Origin: Bacteroidaceae bacterium
Lineage (GTDB): Bacteria > Bacteroidota > Bacteroidia > Bacteroidales > Bacteroidaceae
Reading direction: 5' to 3'
Assembly: GCA_017534815.1 (NCBI GenBank)
Contig: JAFXVS010000050.1
Coordinates: forward strand, 34,244-98,243
Length of the DNA: 64,000 nucleotides
The translations under genes were made by a program, and so were the position numbers. The first letter of the stretch is position 1; each line of letters opens with the position of its first letter. The notes under the pieces were generated by a model. That model saw only the letters and a program-made list of their open reading frames with translations. It made no database searches and was not told where the DNA came from. Of the stretch, positions 24,909-33,021 are shown in pieces.

Positions 24909-26906
24909 ATGTTGTACGTCATCAAAGCCGCCATCACGCTGGCACTCCTATACAGCTGTTTCTTCGTCTTCCTGAGCAAAGAAACATTCCATCGGTTCAA
25001 CCGCTGCATGCTGGTGGGCATTATGCTCGTGTCGCTCGTCATGCCGCTGTTCCACTTCACCACAGAACATCCGACGGCATTGAACGAAGAGGTTTATATC
25101 ATGCAGAACTACATCGAGCACGACACTGCGCCCATCGTGGTCACAACTGCCCAAGCGACCCGCATCACTTGGATTCAGGTGCTCATGTGGCTATATCTGG
25201 CAGGAGTCGCCGTCATGCTGATTCTTACCCTTGTGCAGGCCGTCTCGCTCATCCGCTTCATGTGCAGCGGCATCCGACATACTGACGCACAAGGAAACAC
25301 CGTCATTCTGCACAATCGCGATGTGCCGCCTTTCAGCATCTTCCGTTATATCGTCATGAGCGTGAAGGACTACGAGACGAGCCGTCCTTATATCCTCACC
25401 CACGAGCAGGAGCACATCCGTCTGGGTCACACCTATGACCTCCTCCTGCTCCAATGTGTCAAGACCCTTCAGTGGTTCAACCCCTTCATTTGGTTCCTCA
25501 GTCGCGACCTCAAGGCCGTACACGAATATGAGGCTGACCAGGCAGTCATCAACAAAGGCATCGATGCAAAATCATATCAACAACTTCTCGTGATCAAGGT
25601 CGTAGGGAATCGACTGCAGCCTTTCACCAACAATCTGAATCACGGCTCACTCAAAAAACGTATCATTATGATGTACCAGAAACCCTCCAACCGATGGCTC
25701 ATGCTCAAAGCACTTTGTGCCATCCCAGTGGCGGCATTGACCATCAATACCTTCGCCACACCTATTGAGACTGATCCCGTGGAAGATATGGTGAAGACTT
25801 TGGAAACAAAGGCTGTACCAACCTTCAACGAAGTGAAAGAAAATGTCCTCACGACAGTGGAAAGTGTTGAAGAAACGCCTTTCGCCATCCATCCTGTCAG
25901 AGACCAATATGGCAGAATCCTCGGATTCTCCCACGAAGGCACGCCAGCAACTGGCGACTTCGAATGCACCTCCGAATATGTGTTCGTCAATGGACGCCCA
26001 GCTACAGAGGCAGAACTCAGAAACTACAAGAGCTTGATGGCTAATTCCACGTTTGAGATGCTGAAGACAGCCAATGGAACACCAGAGTATGACTACAAGG
26101 ACAAGCACGGCATCATCGTCATCCATACCCAGAACGCAACAGCTCCAGACGGCGACGAACCACTCGTCCTCATCAACGGAAAAGAAATCAAACTCCCAGC
26201 CGACGTGAAGACTATTGATGGTGCAAGCATCGCCAAACTCCTCAACCTCGATGAGGATGCTATTGAGTCCATCACCGTCCTCAAAGATGCTGCAGCCAAA
26301 GCCTTCTATGGAGATAAGGGTAAGAATGGCGTCATCGAAATCAAACTGAAGGAAGTGAAAGAACCCTCATCACTCGATGAGTTGATGGAAAAACTGCCTG
26401 GTGCAGAGAAGCATGAGGATGGCACCATCACCATCAATGGAAAGCCTGTGAAAAAAATCCTCCTCGAAGGACAAGAGGTCTACAACGATGACGACCCCAT
26501 CTTTGATGTAACCGAAGAGCCAGCACAATACCCTGGTGGTCAAGGAGCCTTGATGCAGTTCCTCGCTCAGAATGTTCGCTATCCGAAGATTGCAGCTGAA
26601 AACGGTGTTCAAGGACGTGTTCTCGTACAATTCGTGATAGAAAAGAACGGCTCATGCAGCAATTACAAGATTGTCAGAAGTGCCACCAAAGACATCAAGG
26701 ACGCAGTCCTGACCGTCACTGCACAGAACGGAAAGAAAGATGCTGAGGCAGAGAAGAATGCCCAAACAGAGCAAGAAGCCCGTGAAGCTCTTGACGCAGA
26801 AGCCCTCCGCGTACTTCATGCTATGCCCAACTGGATACCAGCCAAGCAGAGAGGGCAAGAGGTGAGGATGAGATACACTCTCCCCATCACCTTCCGCCTC
26901 CAATAA
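24909..26906 (+). CDS. M56 (BlaR1-like) membrane metallopeptidase with plug-like and TonB C-terminal domains
   Basis: 665 residues. Membrane helices near 1-20, 34-48 and 92-115, with one more near 270. The zinc motif HEQEH lies at 165-169 and the third ligand glutamate in KAVHEYEADQAVI. Cleavage of the BlaI-like repressor is the expected role. Beyond about residue 290 the extracytoplasmic part has a segment like a receptor-plug loop (VLINGKEIKLPADVKTI, then IESITVLKDAAAKAFYGDKG) and a TonB C-terminal domain (YPGGQGALMQFLAQNVRYPK to YTLPITFRL). The TonB fold is interrupted by a charged Ala/Glu-rich insertion at about 605-635. Bacteroidota M56 proteins commonly carry such TonB tails. Confidence 0.92.
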   Translation: MLYVIKAAITLALLYSCFFVFLSKETFHRFNRCMLVGIMLVSLVMPLFHFTTEHPTALNEEVYIMQNYIEHDTAPIVVTTAQATRITWIQVLMWLYLAGVAVMLILTLVQAVSLIRFMCSGIRHTDAQGNTVILHNRDVPPFSIFRYIVMSVKDYETSRPYILTHEQEHIRLGHTYDLLLLQCVKTLQWFNPFIWFLSRDLKAVHEYEADQAVINKGIDAKSYQQLLVIKVVGNRLQPFTNNLNHGSLKKRIIMMYQKPSNRWLMLKALCAIPVAALTINTFATPIETDPVEDMVKTLETKAVPTFNEVKENVLTTVESVEETPFAIHPVRDQYGRILGFSHEGTPATGDFECTSEYVFVNGRPATEAELRNYKSLMANSTFEMLKTANGTPEYDYKDKHGIIVIHTQNATAPDGDEPLVLINGKEIKLPADVKTIDGASIAKLLNLDEDAIESITVLKDAAAKAFYGDKGKNGVIEIKLKEVKEPSSLDELMEKLPGAEKHEDGTITINGKPVKKILLEGQEVYNDDDPIFDVTEEPAQYPGGQGALMQFLAQNVRYPKIAAENGVQGRVLVQFVIEKNGSCSNYKIVRSATKDIKDAVLTVTAQNGKKDAEAEKNAQTEQEAREALDAEALRVLHAMPNWIPAKQRGQEVRMRYTLPITFRLQ

Positions 26907-26921
26907 CAGACATGTGTTAGT

Positions 26922-28613
26922 TCATCTCACCACCGTGAAGTTCTCATTGAGCGTGAAGGTCTTCTCGTAGTCCTTGGTCTTGACGGTGTAGGTTTCTCCC
27001 ATCTGGAACGCGGCGCTGCTGATGAGGCTGGCGCTGCGTCGGAGGGAGAAGGGAACAGTGATGGTCTCAAGGAGCTTGTTTTTGCTGTCGTAGAGATAGA
27101 CAGGCTGTTCCTTCACGATGTTGATGTTGAGGAGAAGAGCAGAGGGTTGCTTGGATGTCTTGTTGGTGGGAACGGATGGCATTTCACCCATACCTCCTCC
27201 AACGGTGAAGACGGTGCCGCCTTCGATGACGAGTGGGGCGAAGTCACAATCCAATCCCTCTTCGGGTGAACCAGCCTGGCTCAATGCATAGACGGTGCCG
27301 CCTGTGATGATGATGGCGGGTTCTGCGTCCTCTTGAGTGCTGTTGTTGCCTCCAAATGGCGTGAAGAAACCAGTCTTGGGGTTGGAATCGACGGCGTCGT
27401 TACCCCTGCTTCGAGCGATGACTGTACCTCCATTGAACTCGATGGTGGCGTTGGCATTGATGGCGTCATCAGGACTTATCACATCCACGATGCCGCCATT
27501 GACGACCACTCCTTCCTTTCCTTCAATGCCCTCAGCACCAGCGGTAGTGGTCTTGACGGTCACCTTGCCGCTGTTGATGGTGATTTTTTCCTTCGATGCT
27601 ATGCCTTTAGTGGATGAGACATACTTGTGCTTGCCTCCGAAGCCCATGCCTCCATCTTCATCCTCTTCACCTTCCCCACCAGGGTTTCCGAAGCCACCAA
27701 AACCGCCTCCGAATCCTCCAAAGTCCGGCATGCCTCCTTCTCCAAAATTGGGGAATCCTCCTCCAAAGCCACCAAATCCACCTTGTCGGGTGCTGTCGCT
27801 AGGTGCGCCGAAGCCTCCCATGAAGAAGCCTCCGAAACCACCAAATCCCTCCCCGTTCTGCATTCTCTCTTCGAAATTCTTGCGCATTTCCTCGATACGG
27901 GCTTGGTCTTCTTCGGAGAGGTTTCCGAAGTTTGGCATACCGCCTCCAAAGCCCCCCATCTGGAAACCTCCAAAACCTCCTTGGCGAGTGCTGTCATTGG
28001 GAGCGCCAAAGCCTCCGAAACCTCCACCAAAGTTTCCAAAACCGAAAGGTTTTTCGCCCAGGTGGTTACCTGAGGTGGTGACGTTGAGGGTGAGTTCTTC
28101 AATGGTGATGTCCTTTTGGGTCTTGATGCCTCGACAGCCGTCACCCGTGGCGATGATATTGAGGACGCCCTTACCAGAGAGCAAGAGCTTGTCCTTTGCC
28201 CAAATAGTGGCTGCCTTGTTGTTGGCTGTATCGTTGCAGGCTGTGATTGTGAGGGTGTTGGTGCCCTCAGCAGCAATCTCCACCTTCTTCTTGTTCTTGA
28301 GCCAGAGGGGAGCGCCCTCCTGACTGGTCAGCGTGAGGTTTTTGATATTCACTTTTGCCTTGCCGTCGGTCTTGAGAACCAGTTGGCCGTCATCACTCTT
28401 GCCACTGAGCAGGAGGGTGAGTTTGTGATCCTTGAAAGCACTCTCGACAGAAACGTGGGAGCCGTCCACCGTCACGTTGACGCTGTCCTTAACTTGTTGT
28501 TTCACTTTGGCAGTTGTGCCGTTGAATTGAATGGTAATGTCTTCTGCTTGGCAGATATTGCCCATTGTCAAGGCCAGTGCCCAAGCCATCAAAATCCCTT
28601 TGTTCATGAACAT
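26922..28613 (-). CDS. Exported Cthe_2159-like carbohydrate-binding beta-helix protein with FG-rich insert
   Basis: 563 residues (or 561 from the second ATG). Signal peptide about 1-23 (ending ICQAED). Residues 24-180 and 335-500 read as short beta-helix rungs (INSGKVTVKTTTAGAEGIEG, VVNGGIVDVISPDDAINANA, FNGGTVIARSRGNDAVDSNP), the pattern of Cthe_2159-type domains that bind acidic polysaccharide such as polygalacturonate with calcium. Between them, about 185-335 is a Gly/Phe-rich segment with FGGFGGG repeats, including a duplicated module GFGAPNDSTRQGGFGGF / GFGAPSDSTRQGGFGGF. A charged helix (SEEDQARIEEMRKNFEERMQ) separates the copies. Convergent with the M56 gene; no operon partner. Confidence 0.88.
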   Translation of the reverse strand: MFMNKGILMAWALALTMGNICQAEDITIQFNGTTAKVKQQVKDSVNVTVDGSHVSVESAFKDHKLTLLLSGKSDDGQLVLKTDGKAKVNIKNLTLTSQEGAPLWLKNKKKVEIAAEGTNTLTITACNDTANNKAATIWAKDKLLLSGKGVLNIIATGDGCRGIKTQKDITIEELTLNVTTSGNHLGEKPFGFGNFGGGFGGFGAPNDSTRQGGFGGFQMGGFGGGMPNFGNLSEEDQARIEEMRKNFEERMQNGEGFGGFGGFFMGGFGAPSDSTRQGGFGGFGGGFPNFGEGGMPDFGGFGGGFGGFGNPGGEGEEDEDGGMGFGGKHKYVSSTKGIASKEKITINSGKVTVKTTTAGAEGIEGKEGVVVNGGIVDVISPDDAINANATIEFNGGTVIARSRGNDAVDSNPKTGFFTPFGGNNSTQEDAEPAIIITGGTVYALSQAGSPEEGLDCDFAPLVIEGGTVFTVGGGMGEMPSVPTNKTSKQPSALLLNINIVKEQPVYLYDSKNKLLETITVPFSLRRSASLISSAAFQMGETYTVKTKDYEKTFTLNENFTVVR

Positions 28614-28737
28614 ATTATAATATAATATAATGTATTACTTTATTGGTTTCTTTTACGATGTTTTTATCTATTAGAGTAGCTTGTATGGGCAAAAGATTAA
28701 AATCTTCATCCGATTTTATGAATATTTAAGTATAGGA

Positions 28738-28769
28738 TTTGGTCAATCCAAAGAAAGGATGTATCTTTG
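28738..28769 (+). promoter_or_regulatory. Promoter of ilvE
   Basis: TTTG 28738-28741, 20-base spacer, TATCTTTG 28762-28769, 53 bases before the ilvE start. Confidence 0.8.
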
Positions 28770-28822
28770 CAAACTAAAAGCAATAACGAAAGTATTAAGA
28801 TAACTAATTAAATCAGACAGAT

Positions 28823-29845
28823 ATGGAACAAATGGACTGGTCGAACCTTGGTTTCGGCTATCGTAAGACAGATTACAATGTGCGCTGTTACTATCGTGAC
28901 GGCAAATGGGGTGAGATTGAAGTGTGCTCAGAAGAGACGATTCCACTCCACATGGCTGCCACTTGTCTGCACTACGGACAAGAGGCTTTTGAAGGATTGA
29001 AGGCTTATCGTTGCCCTGATGGCAAGGTGCGTGTTTTCCGTAGTGACGAGAACGCTGCCCGTTTGCAGAGCACGTGTCGTGGCATCCTCATGCCTGAGCT
29101 TTCTACAGAGAAATTCAATGAGATGGTGGACAAGGTGGTGCGCTTGAACGAGCGTTTCATCCCTCCATACGAGACTGGTGCTACGCTGTACATCCGTCCT
29201 CTGCTCATTGGTACGAGCGCTCAGGTGGGTGTGCATCCTTCTCAGGAGTACCTCTTCATGATTTTCGTGACGCCTGTAGGTCCTTACTTCAAGGGTGGTT
29301 TCTCTTGCAACGACTATGTAATCATCCGTGAGTATGACCGTTCGGCTCCTCTTGGTACAGGTATCTATAAGGTGGGTGGCAACTACGCTGCATCATTGCG
29401 TGCCAACAAGATGGCGCACGATCTGGGGTATGCCTGCGAGTTCTACCTCGACGCCAAAGAGAAGAAGTATATGGATGAGTGTGGTGCTGCTAACTTCTTC
29501 GGCATCAAGAACAACACTTATGTGACTCCTAAGTCAACTTCTATCCTCCCATCCATCACCAACAAGAGCCTGATGCAGTTGGCAGAAGATCTTGGTCTGA
29601 AGGTGGAGCGTCGCCAGATTCCTGAGGACGAACTCGCAACCTTCGAGGAGGCAGGCGCTTGTGGTACGGCTGCTGTGATTTCTCCTATCGGCAAGATTGA
29701 CGATTTGGAGGAGAAGAAGTCCTTCCAGATTTCTAAGGACGGCAAACCTGGTCCTATCTCAGAGAAACTCTACAACAAACTGCGTGGCATCCAGTATGGT
29801 ACAGAGCCAGATATTCACGGATGGACACGAGTAGTAATCGACTAA
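28823..29845 (+). CDS. ilvE: Branched-chain amino acid aminotransferase
   Basis: 340 residues, the length of the eukaryote-like (type II) class IV aminotransferases. It exchanges amino groups between Val/Leu/Ile and 2-oxoglutarate using PLP. The PLP lysine is K183 in GTGIYKVGGNYAAS. Other family features: YGQEAFEGLKAYR (51-63), YIRPLLIGTSAQVGVHPS (123-140) and the C-terminal EAGACGTAAVISPIGKI. Cytoplasmic. It has its own promoter; the nucleotidyltransferase begins 22 bases downstream, so the two may share a transcript that ends at the hairpin after the latter. Confidence 0.97.
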   Translation: MEQMDWSNLGFGYRKTDYNVRCYYRDGKWGEIEVCSEETIPLHMAATCLHYGQEAFEGLKAYRCPDGKVRVFRSDENAARLQSTCRGILMPELSTEKFNEMVDKVVRLNERFIPPYETGATLYIRPLLIGTSAQVGVHPSQEYLFMIFVTPVGPYFKGGFSCNDYVIIREYDRSAPLGTGIYKVGGNYAASLRANKMAHDLGYACEFYLDAKEKKYMDECGAANFFGIKNNTYVTPKSTSILPSITNKSLMQLAEDLGLKVERRQIPEDELATFEEAGACGTAAVISPIGKIDDLEEKKSFQISKDGKPGPISEKLYNKLRGIQYGTEPDIHGWTRVVID

Positions 29846-29867
29846 TAACAAACTAATTAACAGAACT

Positions 29868-30788
29868 ATGAAACCTACGCTTTTTCTCCTTGCTGCGGGA
29901 ATGGGTAGCCGCTACGGTGGCTTGAAGCAGTTGGATGGTCTTGGACCAAACGGTGAAACCATCATGGATTACTCCATCTACGATGCCATCCAGGCTGGAT
30001 TTGGCAAGATTGTATGGGTGATTCGTAAGGATTTTGAGGAGCAGTTCCGCACTCAGATCCTGTCTAAGTATGAGGGTGTTATCCCTTGCGAACTGTGCTT
30101 TCAGGGCATTGACAGCCTTCCAGAGGGCTTTAAGTGTCCAGAAGGACGTGTGAAGCCTTGGGGTACTAATCATGCTGTGCTGATGGGTAAGGATGTGATT
30201 AAGGAGCCATTCTGCGTCATCAACTGCGATGATTTCTATGGTCGAGACGCCTTCATGTCGATTGGCAAGTATCTCTCCAGCCTGCCAGAAGGTTCTAAGA
30301 ACAAGTATGCGATGGTGGGCTTCCGCTGCTGCAATACTTTGTCTGAGAACGGTTCTGTGGCTCGTGGTGTTTGTATGTATGATGACAGCCGTCACTTGGT
30401 GGATGTGGTGGAACGTACAGAAATCCTGCGTCAGGCAGACAAGGGCAACGCCATCTGCTACAAAGATGAGCAGGGCGAGTGGATTCCGCTGGACGAGAAT
30501 GTGCCTGTCAGCATGAACATGTGGGGCTTCACTCCTGACTACTTCGAATACTCTGAGGCTGAGTTCAAGGAGTTCCTCAGCGACCCCAAGAATATGGAGA
30601 ACCTCAAGGCTGAGTTCTTCATCCCACTGATGGTCAACAAACTCATTAAGGGTGGCACAGCAACAGTTGAGGTGCTCGACACCACTTCTGTTTGGTTTGG
30701 TGTGACTTATGCTGCTGACCGTGAGGCTACTGTACAGCGCATTGCTCAGTTAGTGGCTGACGGTGTTTATCCCAATAAACTCTTCTAA
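29868..30788 (+). CDS. Sugar-phosphate nucleotidyltransferase family protein
   Basis: 306 residues. The N-terminal signature LLAAGMGSRYGGLKQL is the nucleotide-binding loop of the sugar nucleotidyltransferase superfamily; the metal-binding aspartates lie in FCVINCDDFYGRDAF. C-terminal features differ from GalU or RfbA, and the substrate cannot be named; WGTNHAVLMGKDV is characteristic of this Bacteroidota subgroup. Likely makes an activated sugar in the cytoplasm. It lies 22 bases after ilvE and ends at a strong terminator, separate from the rfbA gene that follows. Confidence 0.87.
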   Translation: MKPTLFLLAAGMGSRYGGLKQLDGLGPNGETIMDYSIYDAIQAGFGKIVWVIRKDFEEQFRTQILSKYEGVIPCELCFQGIDSLPEGFKCPEGRVKPWGTNHAVLMGKDVIKEPFCVINCDDFYGRDAFMSIGKYLSSLPEGSKNKYAMVGFRCCNTLSENGSVARGVCMYDDSRHLVDVVERTEILRQADKGNAICYKDEQGEWIPLDENVPVSMNMWGFTPDYFEYSEAEFKEFLSDPKNMENLKAEFFIPLMVNKLIKGGTATVEVLDTTSVWFGVTYAADREATVQRIAQLVADGVYPNKLF

Positions 30789-30800
30789 AGAGTCAGTTAT

Positions 30801-30847
30801 AAGGAAGTTAAAGGGCGAAGCGATAAATCCCCTTTAACTTCCTTTTT
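30801..30847 (+). terminator. Strong hairpin terminator after the nucleotidyltransferase
   Basis: Perfect 15-bp stem AAGGAAGTTAAAGGG (30801-30815) / CCCTTTAACTTCCTT (30830-30844), 14-base loop, followed by a T run. Confidence 0.92.
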
Positions 30848-30871
30848 TAACTACATATATATAAAGGAAAA

Positions 30872-31765
30872 ATGAAAGGAATAGTGCTCGCTGGTGGTTC
30901 GGGAACAAGGCTTTACCCCATCACCAAGGGTGTGAGCAAACAGCTCATTCCCATCTTTGATAAGCCTATGGTGTATTACCCCATCTCTGTGCTGATGCTG
31001 GCGGGCATCAGGGAGATACTCATCATCTCGACACCTTACGACCTGCCAGGCTTCAAGCGTCTGTTAGGCGATGGCAGCGATTATGGCGTGCATTTCGAGT
31101 ATGCTGAACAGCCTTCACCAGACGGTTTGGCACAGGCTTTCATCATTGGTGAGAAGTTTGTGGGCAATGATGACGTGTGCCTCGTGCTGGGCGACAATAT
31201 CTTTCACGGACGTGGTTTCTCTGGCATGCTGAGAGAGTGTGTGGAGGATGCGAAGAAAGGTAAGGCCAGCGTGTTTGGCTACTTCGTGAATGACCCTGAA
31301 CGATATGGTGTTGCTGAGTTCGACGAGGAGGGCAATTGCCTCTCGATAGAGGAGATACCCAAGAACCCAAAGAGCAACTATGCTGTGGTGGGACTCTACT
31401 TCTATCCCAACAAGGTGGTGGAAGTGGCGAAGAACATCAAGCCATCACCACGTGGCGAATTGGAAATCACAACGGTGAATCAGGAGTTCTTGGCAGAGAA
31501 GAACCTGAAGGTGCAACTCTTGGGACGCGGCTTTGCCTGGCTCGATACAGGCACGCATGATTCTCTCTCTGAAGCATCCACCTTCATCGAGGTGCTGGAG
31601 AAGCGCACAGGTCTGAAAATTGCCTGTCTGGAGGGTATCGCCTACCGCAATGGTTGGATCACGACAGAGAAGTTGCGTGAACTGGCACAGCCCATGCTGA
31701 AGAACCAATATGGGCAGTATCTGTTGAGACTGGCTGATACAAAGTATTTCGGATCAATCAAATAA
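30872..31765 (+). CDS. rfbA: Glucose-1-phosphate thymidylyltransferase
   Basis: 297 residues, full length. It forms dTDP-glucose from dTTP and glucose-1-phosphate, the first step to dTDP-rhamnose. The signature [18 protein letters not shown] occupies residues 8-25, and [14 protein letters not shown] and [12 protein letters not shown] are typical of RfbA. The other rhamnose genes (rfbB, rfbC, rfbD) are not in this window. It is followed 6 bases later by a DUF3298 lipoprotein and then the rSAM/lipoprotein pair on the same strand, with no terminator between them. Confidence 0.96.
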   Translation: MKGIVLAGGSGTRLYPITKGVSKQLIPIFDKPMVYYPISVLMLAGIREILIISTPYDLPGFKRLLGDGSDYGVHFEYAEQPSPDGLAQAFIIGEKFVGNDDVCLVLGDNIFHGRGFSGMLRECVEDAKKGKASVFGYFVNDPERYGVAEFDEEGNCLSIEEIPKNPKSNYAVVGLYFYPNKVVEVAKNIKPSPRGELEITTVNQEFLAEKNLKVQLLGRGFAWLDTGTHDSLSEASTFIEVLEKRTGLKIACLEGIAYRNGWITTEKLRELAQPMLKNQYGQYLLRLADTKYFGSIK

Positions 31766-31771
31766 AGCAAT

Positions 31772-32728
31772 ATGAAAAAGATGAACTTTACACTCAGTGC
31801 CCTGCTGTTGTTGACGACAATGGCTTGCAAAGGTAACAAGGTTTTTGACACATTTGTAGATGCAGTCGCCTCTGACGATTCGTCAGAAGTGATGCCTGCG
31901 TCGGACACTCTGGTGTTTGAGCAGGTTGTGTACAAAGATTCTGTCGAGTACCAAGTGAAGATTGTTGATTTCACTAGTGACGAAGATCCTGCACCTTACG
32001 AGATTGCGACGGTGAAGGACTACTTTGATGCTTCTTCTCTTAAAGCAGTGGCAGGCAAGCCCGAGGTGGTGGAGTTCATCAACCAGTGGTTGACCATCGA
32101 TGCTGCTCCTGAGTGGAATGTGGAAGCCCCTGTCACCGCTGCTAAGGTAGCTGAGGTGTATGCCCAGATGAAAAAAAATGGTGTGGCCGATGTGTATTCA
32201 TCGATGCATTTAAGGGCGGCAGGTCACTTGAATGCCACTGTGGGTGCAGAAGAACCCGATGATGAGATGCCGGAGATGCCGTTCGAGTCGGGCAACGAAT
32301 ACGAATCCTCCATCGATGTGTTCTGGCAGACGCCTAACCTCCTCACCTTGTGGGATTCTGGCTACGACTATTCCGCTGGTGCGGCTCACGGTATGCCTTG
32401 GGGCTTTGGGCGTACTTTCGACCTGAAGAACTTGCGCATCCTCACGATGGACGACATCATCACCAAGGTTGGACGTCCTGCTTTGCTGAAGATGATCATT
32501 GCCACGTTGAAAGAGGATTATGCTGATGGTTGGGATATGGCCAACGAAGATGAATCAATCGATTTTCCTGCTTGTGACCCATCGCTCATGCAGGATGGTG
32601 TGGCATTCGACTACGGCGCCTACGAGATTGGTGCCTACGCATTGGGCATGCCGCAGGCACTCATTCCCTACGACAAGATAAAGCCTTATCTGACTGAGGA
32701 AGTGAAGGAACTCTTGGAAATGAAGTAA
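31772..32728 (+). CDS. DUF3298-domain lipoprotein (RsiV-like C-terminus)
   Basis: 318 residues. Lipobox TTMAC (C19) followed by KGNKVFD. A C-terminal domain of about 120 residues has the DUF3298 pattern: YDYSAGAAHGMPWGFGRTFD, then DGVAFDYGAYEIGAYALGMP and PYDKIKPYLTEEVKEL; the middle corresponds to the preceding DUF4163-like region. In Bacillus RsiV this fold binds lysozyme, but in Bacteroidota lipoproteins the ligand is unknown. It sits 6 bases after rfbA and 34 bases before the small rSAM-associated lipoprotein, so it may share their transcript. Envelope location, probably periplasmic or outer-membrane. Confidence 0.85.
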   Translation: MKKMNFTLSALLLLTTMACKGNKVFDTFVDAVASDDSSEVMPASDTLVFEQVVYKDSVEYQVKIVDFTSDEDPAPYEIATVKDYFDASSLKAVAGKPEVVEFINQWLTIDAAPEWNVEAPVTAAKVAEVYAQMKKNGVADVYSSMHLRAAGHLNATVGAEEPDDEMPEMPFESGNEYESSIDVFWQTPNLLTLWDSGYDYSAGAAHGMPWGFGRTFDLKNLRILTMDDIITKVGRPALLKMIIATLKEDYADGWDMANEDESIDFPACDPSLMQDGVAFDYGAYEIGAYALGMPQALIPYDKIKPYLTEEVKELLEMK

Positions 32729-32762
32729 GGTTGACCCTATACACTCAAGTGATATAAAGAAA

Positions 32763-33017
32763 TTGAGGAATAAATGGCTCATTTGGACAAGCAAGGTGCT
32801 TGTGTCTGCCTTGTCCATGTTGGGACTGTCGTCATGCTGGTTCCAACCCTGCATGTATGGTGTGCCCAGAGAGAATTGGAACGACACGACAACAACAGAT
32901 TCTGCGGCCATAGATACGATGAGGGAATTTAAGGCGATGTATGGTGTCTCGCCTGCTCCTTATCGACAAGCCGATATTGATAAGGAGGGTGTAGATATAG
33001 AAATCAAACAAGACTGA
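32763..33017 (+). CDS. Small rSAM-associated lipoprotein with MYGVP motif, non-ATG start
   Basis: About 84 residues from TTG 32763 (87 if read from ATA 32754). Hydrophobic lipoprotein signal VLVSALSMLGLSSC, then the short motif CMYGVP, then a Thr/Asp-rich tail. This layout matches the small lipoproteins paired with a dedicated radical SAM/SPASM enzyme (TIGR04133/TIGR04134 rSAM/lipoprotein system), whose gene begins 4 bases downstream. There is no in-frame ATG near the start: the expected MKKLRNKWL reads IKKLRNKWL with ATA, so the true start is uncertain. Relatives usually have a longer C-terminal domain (GKVVDE/PIPG type), missing here. May be weakly expressed or degenerate; possible substrate of the enzyme (inference). 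Confidence 0.7.
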   Translation: MRNKWLIWTSKVLVSALSMLGLSSCWFQPCMYGVPRENWNDTTTTDSAAIDTMREFKAMYGVSPAPYRQADIDKEGVDIEIKQD

Positions 33018-33021
33018 TCTT

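Noticed and set aside
27337-28323. Long plus-strand frame of 328 codons, very proline/lysine-rich (PPKPP repeats)
   Set aside because: It is the exact antisense of the Gly/Phe-rich part of the exported beta-helix protein; the proline pattern is produced by reading GGN codons backward.
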